A stretch of DNA of 64,000 nt from Mytilus californianus (lineage: Eukaryota; Mollusca; Bivalvia; Mytilida; Mytilidae). The notes under the pieces were generated by a model, which worked only from the letters and a program-made list of their open reading frames with translations, ran no database searches and had not been told where the DNA came from. The DNA is taken from the NCBI RefSeq assembly GCF_021869535.1, contig NW_026262712.1, positions 67,798,100-67,862,099 on the forward strand. The letters are read 5' to 3'. This document shows, piece after piece, positions 31,981-43,097 of this stretch; positions within the stretch are counted from its first letter, which is position 1; every line of letters starts with the position of its first letter. The position numbers were made by a program, and so were the translations under genes.

Positions 31981-33821
31981 ACATAAAGTCAGTCTTTAGA
32001 AACATGTACATTCAAAATTTCTGCGGTTACAAAATATAGTAGATGCAATAGGCGTCGCATTCCCTCATTTTCTGATTTTACCAATTTGTTTTCAGGCGCT
32101 AGGGGATTAAGTCTCCGGACAACCTTAATGTGTTTCATTGTTAATCTGAAATGCCGTAAGCTCAATGAATGTATTAATCAATATTTATTTATTCACAAAA
32201 GTAAACATTCCAACTTTCATACATTTATTAACTAGAATAAAAGAAGAGCTTGCACACATCAACTTGTGACAGGTATAATGAAAACAAAATTATGCAAGGT
32301 TTTTACACCATTCCCTTAGGTAACAATGTATAGTGTAACGACTTTGAATTGAATCCAGTAGTCTAATAAGATCTTCTATATCGCCTTTATCTGTGGATTC
32401 ATGGAGTATCATCATATCAGCGCAATATATTTGCTGTGAAAAGAAATTAAAAGAAAGATACGAAAAATCGTTCATTAAATGTTGATAAGATACTGACCAA
32501 AACAAACTACGTGCATATAACAAGCTGAAGAAAGATTTAAAACCTCAGCTGAGACTAGTACAAAATTGAATGTCTACAAACAGTATCATGGTTAGTAACA
32601 GTTCTGTAAATTCAAAATCTGGAATCACAAGCAAGTTACAAATTGAAAAAGGAAGAGACAATAGAAGATACAATAGAACACCATTGAGTCAAAGAATGTG
32701 TAAATACTGAATTGAGTAATAAAACTGAAGATGAATTTCATTTATTTGGGAATGCAATCTTTATCATCATTGTTGATTATTCTTATTATTATTACAAGAC
32801 ATTTTTAAGCGCATTTTATAACAATACACTTACTCTAAGGTTACATGTCAAAAAATTCGTATATACACGAAACTGCAAAGTAAAAAATACATTTCAAAGC
32901 ATACAAAATCAAATCAAATATAAAAATTTAAGACTCTAAATATGATATGTATTCCATATTTTGTAATTATGATGTTTTTAATAAATTTTAAAATTTGATG
33001 ATTTGTACCCAGACTTATGTTCTTAAAAGATTTCTTCTATACATTGATGTCATAATCAAAAATTCGTCATTGGGAATAATCAGAGGCGTATAAATACATT
33101 ATAATAACATGAGGGTACCCAAATTGCACCTATGTTGACATGTTTTTTTCACTTACGTTTATTTAAGATCCAGACAAAAGCTTCCATTCTGTGTTAATTT
33201 TGTAGATGTATTCTTAATTATAATTGGTTCCACAAATTTAATTTTGAATTTATACTGAATCATTGAAAAATGGGTTTGAACCGACCTCCAAACGACACAA
33301 AATTCTGTAAAGAGGAGCACCTAAATTACATCCATGCATGCTTAAATTCACATCTGTAAAAATTGGCTTAAATTCACATCTGTAAAAATTGATAACGGAT
33401 GTTTTGTTTTATTTCTCCACACTTTTATAACAATTTGACAATAGTTCATGCTTACTATTGTAAGAAATAGATGCCTCCGACGTATTTTAATTGCTTATTT
33501 TTCAAGGTTAACTTTTAGTGGACGTCGCATGCGATATTTCTGTAAATTTTACTTTTTTCTCGCGATACTTCATATTTTAATATATAATGTGACCGTTTTG
33601 TGAATATTCAAATATATTTAGCTATGTTGAATGACGTGCAGAATGGCAAATTATACAGATACAAATTATTTGGTCTATAAGAAAACTTGCAAAATACCGC
33701 TGTTTTTTTGTGTGTGAAATGGGTGCAGAAACAACAAGAACAATCATATAAACAATTTGAAGATTCCCGTAAAATGGAAAACGTAGAAAATAAATTAGAA
33801 ATTAATTAAAGGGTTACTTAT
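31981..33821. other. Intergenic stretch around the minus-strand exon candidate
   Basis: AT-rich. Apart from the candidate exon 32290-32433, the only pattern is a 26-base direct duplication at about 33340-33392 (TTAAATTCACATCTGTAAAA twice). No further exon was found upstream on the minus strand. Confidence 0.45.
32290..32433 (-). CDS. Possible terminal exon; weak TIR-like beginning
   Basis: On the minus strand a strong acceptor (CTTTTAATTTCTTTTCACAG) precedes 47 open codons and a TAA, in phase 0. The peptide contains YCADMMILHESTDKGDIEDL, then IRLLDSIQSRYTIHCYLREW. Hydrophobic strand, acidic loop, amphipathic helix, second strand is the order seen at the start of TIR domains (box 1, helix A, strand B), but the exon ends long before a complete TIR domain would. 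It could be a truncated gene, an alternative last exon or a chance open frame. The TIR suggestion is inference only. Confidence 0.33.
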   Translation of the reverse strand, partial: QIYCADMMILHESTDKGDIEDLIRLLDSIQSRYTIHCYLREWCKNLA

Positions 33822-34940
33822 ATGCCCATTTCTAGAATAAGAAACAAACCTCATGGACTCGTAATATTAAAGTGGTTTGTGTTTGTACCGGCCGACAAAG
33901 CAGGCACAAGTGGAGGAGGTATGTTCCTCACAGAAATGCTAAAGAATGAAATTATTAAACCTTGTACATTCAGGTCCGTGCGCTCCACAGATAAAAAAGT
34001 AAACAATCACATCATTACCACGACTCAGCTTAAGGCCTTCTCTGAACATTTGAAGGTGTCTATTATGTATTTGCTAACTAAACTACACAATAAACCTGTC
34101 AACTATCGTTTCATCGCAGCCTCTAGTAAGTGTTGTGCAAATAATCTTTCAGAGCTTTTAACTAGCTCACTTACTTATCTTTAAGGATAGAGGCGAAAGA
34201 TACCAAAGGGACATTCAAACTCATTAACAAACTGACAACGCAATGGCAAAAAAAATCTTATTATACCAAACTTTTCCTTTTCAATTGAATGGTCCTTTGA
34301 AAAATTTGATTGTATATTTATTTGCTACAACTCATATAAAGCTTTCTTCTGTAATACAAAATGTAAATATGCTAGATAAGTTTACTTAAAGTGTGATGAG
34401 ATGATTAAAGCTGTAAAGTTTCTCCTTGACAAAATCAATGAACGTTTTGACTATGTTGTTTGTCAAAAGGTTGTATGTATTCCTATGGGCACCAATTGCG
34501 CCCCATTAATAGAAGACTTGTTCCTGTATTGTTATGAATCACAGTTTATGGCCAAACTCAGTAAAGATCCGTCTAAATTTCATTTAATTAATATATTCAA
34601 CAAAAACTACCGTTACAATGGTGAATTTTTAGCTAAAGAATCAAAATTCTCTAAATATACTACCGAAATTTACTCAAGGGAAATTACCTAAAGGAGTCTA
34701 ATATATAAACAGCAATAACTGTCCTTTCCTTGATTGAGATATTTGGATTTCAGTTTCACACAGGAGACTCGATACTGAAATTTACGACAAAAAGTACAAT
34801 TTTCTTTTCTTTTTTTTTAATTCCTTTTTTGGACGGTGATGTTCCTTTCAACGGGCCCCATCTTACGGTGTGTATATATCCCAACTCGTTCACCATGCTA
34901 GTATCTGTAGTGACGTTATAGATTTTTAATCGTATTCTAT
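33822..34940 (+). pseudogene. Naiad-type element copy 3, heavily decayed RT
   Basis: RT fragments in order: fingers (WFVFVPADKAG at about 33870), YLLTKLHNKPVNYRFIAAS, then an R1 insertion, then CDEMIKAVKFLLDK, motif B IPMGTNCAPLIEDLFLYCYE (about 34474-34533), and C-terminal relics (FLDGDVPF, near 34828). The motif C box has been lost: where the others read YRYLDDI this copy reads YRYNGEF, so it is catalytically dead. Stops of TAG/TAA type and several frameshifts are present. No endonuclease part and no SECIS-like hairpin were found. At the copy 1 TGA site it retains TGT (Cys). Confidence 0.88.
34186..34250 (+). repeat. R1 fragment inside Naiad copy 3
   Basis: AGAGGCGAAAGATACCAAAG and ACTGACAACGCAATGGC match the start of family R1 (window start). 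It separates two blocks of RT sequence, so it entered after the element inserted. Confidence 0.65.
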
Positions 34941-36062
34941 GTATATCACTGATAAATTTTTAAGTCAGGGATTTCGTTTCTATTAATTACTGAAAACCTT
35001 CACCACATTCTTTTATAGATACAAAGATTTGGTTTGGAAGTTCACCTGAACAAAATTGATAAAAACAGGATATCCTACTTCTTATGGTGATGTTGGTTTA
35101 GAGTTTTAGCCTGTAAATTTAGGTACGATACATGTAAACTTATCCATCCTAGGCCTTAGAATAAATTATTTTTGAACTAGCTTTCAGTATTCTCAGGTCG
35201 GTACTTTGTGTCTTTAGTGTTTTTGCATAGCAAGAAATTAGTAGTACTTTTGCTAATTAATATTCATAATATGTAAAATGAGAATTGTACCACGTGATAA
35301 TAGTTTGAACTGGACTGGCTTGATATCATTAAAATCTTTAAAACACGGATATTATCGTATAAGTTGCCCGTCACAGAGTCCTTGTTTATAATAATCACTC
35401 TGATATTTCCGTGAAGTTGTCAGGCGGTCAAAATCAAAATAATGAACGCAAATTTAGTGAATTTTTTGTGTTTTCGTGAGATTATAATTCTTGAAATAGG
35501 GGCATTATAACTTTACGTGGGAACCTAGAGTTCAACGACTACACATACAAGGTTTGGACTTGCTTATTCTTTGGACATTCAAGTTTCAAGTTTCATCCCC
35601 GCAACCTTTTTGTGTTATGACCTTGTTAGCCAATTTCCAACACGAAGTTTGCAAATTTGACGTTTCAGCCATTTTAGCCTGTATTGTATACTACAATGTT
35701 AAAAGCCTCTCGCTTTGATTTTTAAAATAGCTCAGGAACCTTGATTTTTGCAACGACGGTCATTATGTTTCGTTTAAATGGTGTATATTGTTGTGTATAT
35801 TTATTTTCTGTCCCCGCAACCTGTCTATCACTTAAATTAAAGTTAAAGCAGACATTTTTTTTCAAAATTCCCTATCATTTCAATATAATTTCCGTGACCC
35901 GTATCCAATTTCTTTAGTATAATATTCAAATAAGCAAAGTGGCGTTGATTTCTGGATATGGATAGTTGAGTTTTCTGCTTTATATTGATCTGATGAGGAA
36001 AGCCCTTTCAACTGATTTTAACGTTTGTTCTCATGTTATCTTACACAACTGAACGTACCATG
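34941..36062. other. Intergenic stretch
   Basis: The tail of Naiad copy 3 fades out near 35010. Beyond that I see no gene or recognisable repeat, only AT-rich sequence with the twice-used phrase CCCCGCAACCT (35598 and 35813). Confidence 0.4.
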
Positions 36063-36574
36063 TTAGGGAAGATTTGGGCGCAGCGCACGTGACGTTGTCA
36101 ATGTAAACATGTGTGACGGTGGTCACTTTGTTTACTTGTTACGTTTATTATATTGGGGAAATTGGTTAAAGTTAGCATTATTTATAGTTCCACAAATATT
36201 TGTCCCGAGACCGGCCACGTAAATTCTCATCGGGTTACTTCCTGTTCTTGCACGTGCCTGATGTCCCGACCGGGCTCGTTGTCCCTAGGAACTATACATA
36301 TGACGTCACTCACCGGGTCTTTGGGCAGTCTACGAGAGGATTTGAAATGAGCAGACGCTCATACTTTGGCTCGTACATTTTAGGCAACATGTAGACTAGC
36401 TACCACCGTACTTTTGTATCTTTTTATATGTCATTATTGTATGACTTGTATATTTCAACCATGTATTTATTCAAATAAACATTCTGTTTATATCGTAGTT
36501 TGTCCAATATCCCAGAACTTGGGTTAGACAACGGGAAGACAGCGAAGCCAGAAGGAAACTTCACTCCCGTTACA
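36063..36574 (+). mobile_element. LTR-like sequence
   Basis: A segment starting TGTTAGGGAAG and ending CCCGTTACA (TG...CA) is immediately followed by a primer-binding-site match. It is GC-richer than its surroundings and holds promoter-like sites (CACGTG 36251-36256, TGACGTCA 36301-36308) and AATAAA at 36474-36479. Its last 94 bases (36481-36574) recur exactly at 38641-38734. The 5' boundary is tentative because no full second LTR is present. Confidence 0.5.
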
Positions 36575-36575
36575 T

Positions 36576-36595
36576 TGGGGGCTCGTCCGAGGGAT
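36576..36595 (+). promoter_or_regulatory. Primer-binding site resembling tRNA-Pro
   Basis: TGGGGGCTCGTCCG matches the sequence complementary to the 3' end of tRNA-Pro (including the CCA end) used by many retroviruses and LTR elements, with one inserted A before GGGAT. It lies one base after the CA end of the LTR-like segment, the expected place. Confidence 0.6.
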
Positions 36596-36627
36596 ATTTC
36601 AGGACAACTTTTATACAAACATTTTGT

Positions 36628-37102
36628 TTGTGCAGAAATTTCCACAATATGGTTGGAATTAAATGGATTTTTGAATCCCTAGGGCTAGGAGGCAAACTCA
36701 GACAGTTTATTGTCTATATTCTTGTCATTTCTCAAATTGCTGCCGTTCCTGTAAGGATCAGTACGGAATTAAATATTGTTTCATACAATAAAATGAATGA
36801 ATATCACTTACCTTCATATTATGTTTATGTAAGTCCAGATGGAAAAATTGAATTTGGACCACAAAGTGAACATTGTTCACGTTCCCGGTATCACACGTTA
36901 TGTGCATTTCAAAGGAAAACAAACACCACACGTGTTTAGAGATGAACAAAGAAAATTCACTAATTTAAGTGTATTTGATCGTCATCAAAAGCCAAATACA
37001 TCTTTGCTAAATTCAGGAAGTCGGCGATGCATTTTTACGCCATGTTTACAAAATGACGTCATATTTAAGACGTCAAAGCACATGACATCTCTGGAATGTT
37101 AA
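36628..37102 (+). pseudogene. Small secreted-protein-like frame between terminal repeats, frameshifted
   Basis: The first open part (start at 36628 or 36647) has a basic N-terminus and a hydrophobic segment ending LVISQIAAVPVR, like a signal peptide, then YYVYVSPDGKIEFG. After a frame change near 36870-36890, a second frame continues to 37102 with RYVHFKGKQTPHVFRDEQRK. The PDGK and G.tRYV.FKGK spacing loosely recalls the beta-trefoil of FGF-like proteins. That is a weak resemblance, not an identification. It is not gag or pol. It could be a captured host fragment or chance. Confidence 0.3.
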
Positions 37103-38640
37103 TTGGAAGTAATCATTGTCATTTCAATGTCATAATTAAAACACTGTTTTGTAGAGTTTTAATATTGGATCTGCTGATTTTAACTGTTACCATTTTGGAT
37201 TATTGAAGTAAGTTTTGTACTTGTATTCTGTCCGTTTTGTTAGTTTTGTCTGTTATTCCTGTTTACATATTGTGGATTTAAAAAGCATATCTTGTGCTTG
37301 TTTCTCAAAGTTCGAAAGGAAAGGGGTACGGTTTCTCATGTTTTCAGTCGTTGTTGTACGTGGAATTGTGGTCATGGATATACATTTTATACTGGAAATT
37401 TGTCCGGTTTATATATATTCAGTTTAATTGCAAATAATTCTGTTTGCTTTGACTGTTTGTGGAGAGAATACTGAACATTTTCAATTTTTAGCTAATTACA
37501 TTTGTAAATGCCTTCAGAGGTAGAAATTGTGGAGTTAGTCAGTATTTAGGATAAATGTATGACAATTTTGTCATACAGCTGGAATAGGGTAGTCTTATAC
37601 GAGTTGTGACTAGAATAAAGATAATAGAAGAACGTACACTCATTATCTTAGCTGTTGTTGGAAGCTGCTTTCGGTGGTGTATACATAGAGGCAATTTTGG
37701 AAATACCTTAGGTGCTAGAGAATGGCGCGAGAATAGGTATATATGTTGCGTATACATTTTTATTGTAAACCTTAATTGGTTCACCATGGGTATGTTGTCC
37801 ACATGGCTAAGAATATTGTTTTGGGGATTATTGGAATCCAAGGCATGATTTATGATATGATAGCACAATTGTTTTATATATGATATTGTATAATTCTTGA
37901 TATAATTTAATAAACAAACAATCAGTTTGTATGGATTCCATTATCGAAATGTGTATAATATATATGTTTATAATAATACCATGGGCATATTAATAGTGCT
38001 TTCGGTGACATATCTATTTACGTATTGGGGCATCTGATCTTTGGTGCAGTGCACGTGTATAAGGACTTTTATAGACTCTTGGTGAGTCAGGACTTTATAA
38101 GAAGAATTGGCTTCTTTTGATTTATTCCAGTGTCTGGCAAAATATCGGAGGTTAAACTGAAATTATTTCAGTGTGTTGATAGCTGGCTACAGTGGTAAAA
38201 AATGGAAATGTATATTGGCTTTTTGCCGATTATTTGAAACGTAAACGATACTTATAACCACATGCAATTACCGTTCAGTTTTGGAACTGCTACCTTGGAT
38301 TTTGATGTTTTATATATAGATGCATGCTATAGATGATCTATACCTTAAATGGATGCCATAAATACTTTACCTACCTGGAACCTTGACAAGATGTGTGTTT
38401 GGATGCTTGAACTTTATTTCTTCCATGATGATGTCCTGTGAGATGTATTTGTGACTGAACTTTTAATTTATAATCTTGAATTGATTATTAAGTGACAGTA
38501 ACAGTAACGCAGCGATGTTAAGGCAATTTCGATAAGATTTTGTCAGGGGCAGATAACCCCGTAAGGACCTCATTATGTATTCATATATTCATTAATGGCG
38601 AAGATTCCGTAAGCTGCGTCTATCGATGAAACTGTATGAA
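37103..38640. other. Internal part of the LTR-bracketed segment, no gene recognised
   Basis: No gag, protease, RT or integrase motif was found. 37215-37868 has a few 60-110 codon frames on both strands without domains. No clear polypurine tract precedes the downstream 94-bp repeat. Confidence 0.4.
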
Positions 38641-38734
38641 ATTCTGTTTATATCGTAGTTTGTCCAATATCCCAGAACTTGGGTTAGACAACGGGAAGAC
38701 AGCGAAGCCAGAAGGAAACTTCACTCCCGTTACA
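38641..38734 (+). repeat. Downstream identical copy of the LTR 3' end (94 bp)
   Basis: Exact match, 94 of 94 bases by eye, to 36481-36574, ending TTACA. The sequences before and after differ from those of the first copy. This is a truncated second LTR, or a very short terminal repeat (TGTTTATATC...TTACA) of a small non-autonomous LTR element. Confidence 0.8.
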
Positions 38735-40340
38735 CATGAACGACCTCATAGAAAAAATAGCGATAAACAGATTATCAATGGTCTTTCAAACTCGATGATC
38801 AGTGTTTCTCAACCATCGATAATCTAAAAACATCAATTTGGTCTCTGATGAATAGTTGTCTCATAGGCAATCTTTCACATCTCCTTACTTTATCTTGAGT
38901 TGAAAATGTCTAGTTTAATTTGCAATACACCCTCGCCTGATTCTCTCACATGAAAAGACAACTGTTTCTTTCGATTAAATAATAAGGTTTGGTCATGTTT
39001 CGTTTCTTTTTTGTCATTAATTATGTCTTGAATGTGTCTAGTTTTTGTTTGTTTCCTAAATTTTTCTTTGATCTCTTTTCTCTCATATTTTTTCCCTTTC
39101 ACTTTTCTCCCTTCACCCTGTCCTCCTCCTCATGGACTTTTAATGTGACATGTTAAAACCACGTCTTGCTTTTCTTTATGGAAATGCCTGCAGCAGGAGT
39201 GTGTGTAATTGTTAGATCAACCAATCAACAGCCTGATTGACAGTCAGTGCGATTTTATGTGATCGGAAAACGGAAATCAGGTACCCGAAAAACGTGTTGA
39301 TTATGTTCATATGTGTAACAAATTATTAATTAGGTAAGCCAACATCCTCAAATACACTATTTAATAAGAATCTAACCAAATAATTATGCCTGCGAGCGTA
39401 TCGATCAACCTATCGAACCGGTTCCTTTTTCAGATTCAAAAAGTTTTTGTCTTTGTGTTGACTTTTTGGATTGCAGGTGTTCGAAGTATATTTCGCCGAT
39501 TATCTGATACAAGCTTGATATAACATATTTATAACTGTATCACACAAACATATTATGATAACAATTTATGATATTCATTGCGACACAACATTCTGAGAAG
39601 TCCAATAATAAATATTCAACTTTGTTTACAAATTTTCACCTGAAGCCGCCATGTTTGATTTCGAATTTACAGGTTGAGTAGACTAATTACTAAGCACATC
39701 ATCTAATGACATAAGCATTAGTCATTTGCTGTGCAGGTACAAACAAGACAACATTTAATTGACCATAAGCTATATGCATCTTTTATTTCAGCATTATAAT
39801 TTTAAGTAATCTTAGTAGGGGAGAAGTAAATAGAAAAATTATCTCCCTTTTGCAAATAATATTCACTTGTCTGTAAAAGAAAACCACTCGTCCAAATTTC
39901 CAAACTAACATAAAAGACACATCATTATATTGTAGTAAGGTTTTCATTTCTCCAAATTACCACTATAAATTAACCCAGCATAAGGTTGCCCTGTACATCT
40001 CAATCATCCTGAACACGGTACCTCGAATGACCAAATAATACTTGTAATGACTGAATAACACTTGAAATTTTTTTTACTGTGGGTGTTGTCACAAAAAGAA
40101 TGGTTAGTATTGTATTCACATTTAATGGAATTGAATAGCAGATGGCTTTTGCAGGAACAACTACATGTAACATTTATATATTAAACAAATCAGCGAGGCG
40201 CATTAGTATTCAAATTTTTACGGTGCGGAACCTAAAAATATCTGAAATTTGAAAAAAAAAGCTGACCACCTCCTAAAATGGAAAGGTGGTCGGCTTTTAA
40301 AAGAAGGTGGTCGGCACACCCAGCTTAAATGCCAAATGGA
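38735..40340. other. Intergenic stretch
   Basis: A short R2 relic lies at about 38848-38888. A hairpin with arms GACCACCT and AGGTGGTC lies at 40263-40295, followed by a second AGGTGGTCGG at 40306-40315. Otherwise AT-rich with nothing recognised. Confidence 0.45.
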
Positions 40341-40502
40341 AAACACTGGTTAATATGACCAAAATTGTCAATTGACCCCTTAAGGAGTTATTGCCCTTTA
40401 AAGACAATTTTACACAATTTGTTCATCAAGTTTGCTAACATTTAAAAATCTTCTCCTCTGAAATACAGGTGAGCGATTCAGGCTCTTGAGAGCCTCTTGT
40501 TT
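40341..40502 (+). mobile_element. Truncated end of element A (GGTGAGC family)
   Basis: AAGGAGTTATTGCCCTTTAA and AAATCTTCTCCTCTGAAA lead to the terminal phrase AGGTGAGCGATTCAGGCTC, TTGAGAGCC, the same end as element A at 46013-46040. Confidence 0.65.
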
Positions 40503-40595
40503 ACATTGTAGCATGTTTCTGTATGTGCTGGCCCCAAGTCAGGAGCATGTAGTTCAGTGGTTATCGTTGGTTCATGTCCGTCGTATTTGGTTTTT

Positions 40596-42726
40596 TGTCT
40601 CGCTTGATTGAGTCGAAAAGCGAGACATAGGTATGCTGTTTCCGGCAATGGCGGCGGCGTCAACAATGTATTAGTTTGTGATTAGGTCTAGTTTATGGTG
40701 AACCACTAGTGGTAAGTCAATGATATTTGGTATGCAGTTGTATTGGTATTGGCACATCTCATTACCATGGAGATTATTTGGCCCTGCCCCCTCAGTTATG
40801 GTCTATTGACTTTGAAACTTGCTTAGTTTTCATGTATTAGTTTGTGATTAGGTCAGTTTATGGGGAACCACTAGTAGGAAGTTAATGATAATTGAAATGC
40901 AGTTGTATAAGCATTGGCATATCTCATTTCCATGGAGATTATTTGGCCTGCCCCCTCAGTCATGGTCTATTGACTTTGAAATTTTTGCTTAGTTTTCATG
41001 TATTAGTTTGTGATTAGGCAGTGTTCTCCCCAGGATTTTTGGATAGCACCAGGGTAACGTGTGTCAAAATGATTTGTACAATATGTCGTGTCGTGTCGCG
41101 TTGCATCGTTTTGTTTTTTTTTCTTGTTAGTTTTTGTGTCATTACCTTTTTGTCTTTGTTTTGTTTACTGTGTTATGTAGACTTTGGGTCAAAAAATTAC
41201 TGGTAAAAAAAGAAGTAAATCAATAAACAGTTTGTATACTTTAATTTCTTTTAAGAAGAAATAAAAGAAAGCACTATTAGTCTTTAAACTCAAGTCACTT
41301 TTTATATTTTGATCAAGCCAATTTTGTCCTGATACTTGTGGTTACACTACACATTCCCCTTTTTTGTTAGATTACACCATAACAATTAAATTTAAACAAG
41401 ATTAAATTTTAATGCAGAACCTTTAGTAAATTAAAAACTATTTTCCATAGCTTTAGACATGATTCTTTTAAACAACAATACAATTATTATTATAATCATT
41501 ATTGTGTTACTTGGTAGACCGACTTGAAGAGTAAATTTATATCATCTATCTGTACACCCATGTATCATATCTAGCTGAGTTCCAATTGAGGACTACTTTA
41601 ACTCAAATCAGTTACAATATGGAAAATACTACCTATTCATTATAATATGTCTGTGCATTAATGAAAGTATGATTATCAAAAATAATTTGCAATATATTTT
41701 TGTTGGTATGTTCAAAGAAAGTTTTTATCCTTAAGGTAACATTCTTATATAATTTTGCATTCAATTTGTACTTTATTTCTATTTTCAATGATAGATAATA
41801 TTTTAGGAGCACTTATTTGTAATAAGCTAAATCAGGGGAAGTAACTCCAACACGTTTAAAATACGCAAATTATTTATGACCAAAGGCTGGAGTAATAGAG
41901 TTATTTAACAAATGTCTGCTTGTCCCTCACAAGTCTGATCATTAATTATGATCTCTTAATTAATTAAAACACAAAAGAATCATGTACATCGATTAAATCC
42001 AATCATCAAGGTTAACCTCAACAGGTAAATCGATTACGTGGTGTAGACAAGCTAGTTGTAAGAACTGGATTGAACTGGTCAATTTTCATCTGAAATTTTA
42101 TACCCACGGAAAAGGTTTAACAAGTCGTTTAAAACTTTACCGATTTACGATTTTTTTCCCGAAAATTTTAGCACCACGGAGAAAATTATACATCGCGGCA
42201 AGAACGATACCACCATGGTAGAAAATTATACATCGCGGGCCCGCGGTCCTTTAGTGGCCTGGGGAGAACACTGGATTAGGTCAGTTTATGGGGAACCACT
42301 AGTTGTAAGTTGATGATAATTGGTATGCAGTTGTATAAGCATTGGTATATCTCATTTCCATGGAGATTATTTGGCCCTGCCCCCTCATTCATACATGTAG
42401 TCTATTGACTTTGAAACTTTCACTTAGTTATCATGTATTAGTTTGTGATAAGGTCAGTTATGGGGAACCACTAGTGGAAGGTCAATGATATTTAGTATGC
42501 AGTTGTATTAGCATTGGTACATCTCATTACCATGGAGATTATTTGACCCAGCCCCCTCAGTTATGGTTTATTGACTTTGAAATTTTGCTCATTTCCATGG
42601 AGATTGTTTAGCCATGTACCTTCAGTCATGGTTCATTGACTTTGAATCTTTGCAAAACTTACATGTTAAAGTGTTGCTGTTTTAATTTCAACATTTGCAT
42701 TATTGAAATTACAAAAAAGCGAGACA
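40596..42726 (+). mobile_element. Terminal-inverted-repeat element with internal tandem units (family R7), interrupted
   Basis: Ends TGTCTCGCTT (40596-40605) and AAGCGAGACA (42717-42726) are exact inverted repeats. A second AAGCGAGACA at about 40618 makes a terminal hairpin. The interior is about 180-bp tandem units (TATTAGTTTGTGATTAGGTC, GGGGAACCACTAGT, CCATGGAGATTATTTGGCC). No ORF of transposase type. It is split by the hAT-like insertion at 41019-42273; without it the element is about 870 bp. A related element is at 62048-62872. Confidence 0.75.
41019..42273. mobile_element. Non-autonomous hAT-like DNA transposon, 1,255 bp, with target duplication
   Basis: Exact 16-bp inverted ends CAGTGTTCTCCCCAGG and CCTGGGGAGAACACTG, flanked on both sides by GATTAGG (41012-41018 and 42274-42280). 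CAGTG-type ends fit hAT; hAT duplications are usually 8 bp, and here 7 are visible. It contains no transposase-like frame. It inserted into a TGTGATTAGGTCAG unit of the R7 element, so the empty site can be read from the neighbouring units. Confidence 0.88.
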
Positions 42727-42749
42727 TATCTCTGTGATAACAGTTTATG

Positions 42750-42962
42750 TAAATTATTTTGTTATGAATTAGGCCATTAGTTTTCTAAATTGAATTGTTT
42801 CATATTTACATGCCGTGGCCTTTTATAGTCGACTGTACAGTATGGGTTTTTCTCATTGTCAGAATGCTGTACTGTTGCCTATAATCGTTACAATCTACTT
42901 CATTTGAACTTTGGTGGATAGTTGTCTCATTGACAATTATACCACATCTTCTTATTTTTATA
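42750..42962 (-). repeat. Interspersed repeat, R2-related, just upstream of the catenin coding exon
   Basis: Landmarks GCCTTTTATAGTCGACTGTA, CATTTGAACTTTGGTGGATA and TACCACATCTTCTTATTTTT. The variant matches 2026-2160 (reverse) and the insertion at 18571-18675. It ends about 15 bases before the splice acceptor. Confidence 0.7.
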
Positions 42963-42978
42963 TTTTTTTGTGTTGTAG

Positions 42979-43013
42979 GTAAACTATTGCTTCACCAGAT
43001 GAAGATGTAAACA
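42979..43013 (+). other. 5' UTR part of the first coding exon of the catenin gene
   Basis: Follows acceptor TTTTTTTGTGTTGTAG and leads into the ATG at 43014. It contains no upstream ATG in frame with the CDS. Upstream untranslated exons are not identified. Confidence 0.5.
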
Positions 43014-43097
43014 ATGCCTGCAGGTCATTATGACCCTCAGACTTCTTACAATGGTGACGATTCTGCAGCTAGCATTCTAAAAACAGTACAAGCACAG
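43014..43097 (+). CDS. p120/delta-catenin family protein, first coding exon
   Basis: A 28-codon exon from ATG to donor CACAG|GTATGT, phase 0. It ends DDSAASILKTVQAQ, continuing with the next exon as EAEFERLTRKLEAE. Family members (CTNND1, CTNND2, ARVCF) begin with a short acidic stretch, then S.ASIL..V..QE..FE.LTR.LE.ER, a coiled coil. The match is close and in order. These proteins bind the juxtamembrane part of cadherins through armadillo repeats and stabilise adherens junctions. The armadillo exons are not in the part I could recognise, so the exact family member is undecided; invertebrates usually have one. Confidence 0.78.

Noticed and set aside
36484-36574. Very short (91-bp) TG...CA terminal repeat as the full LTR
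   Set aside because: Possible, but AATAAA and promoter-like sites just upstream suggest that it is the end of a longer LTR. I left both options in the annotation.
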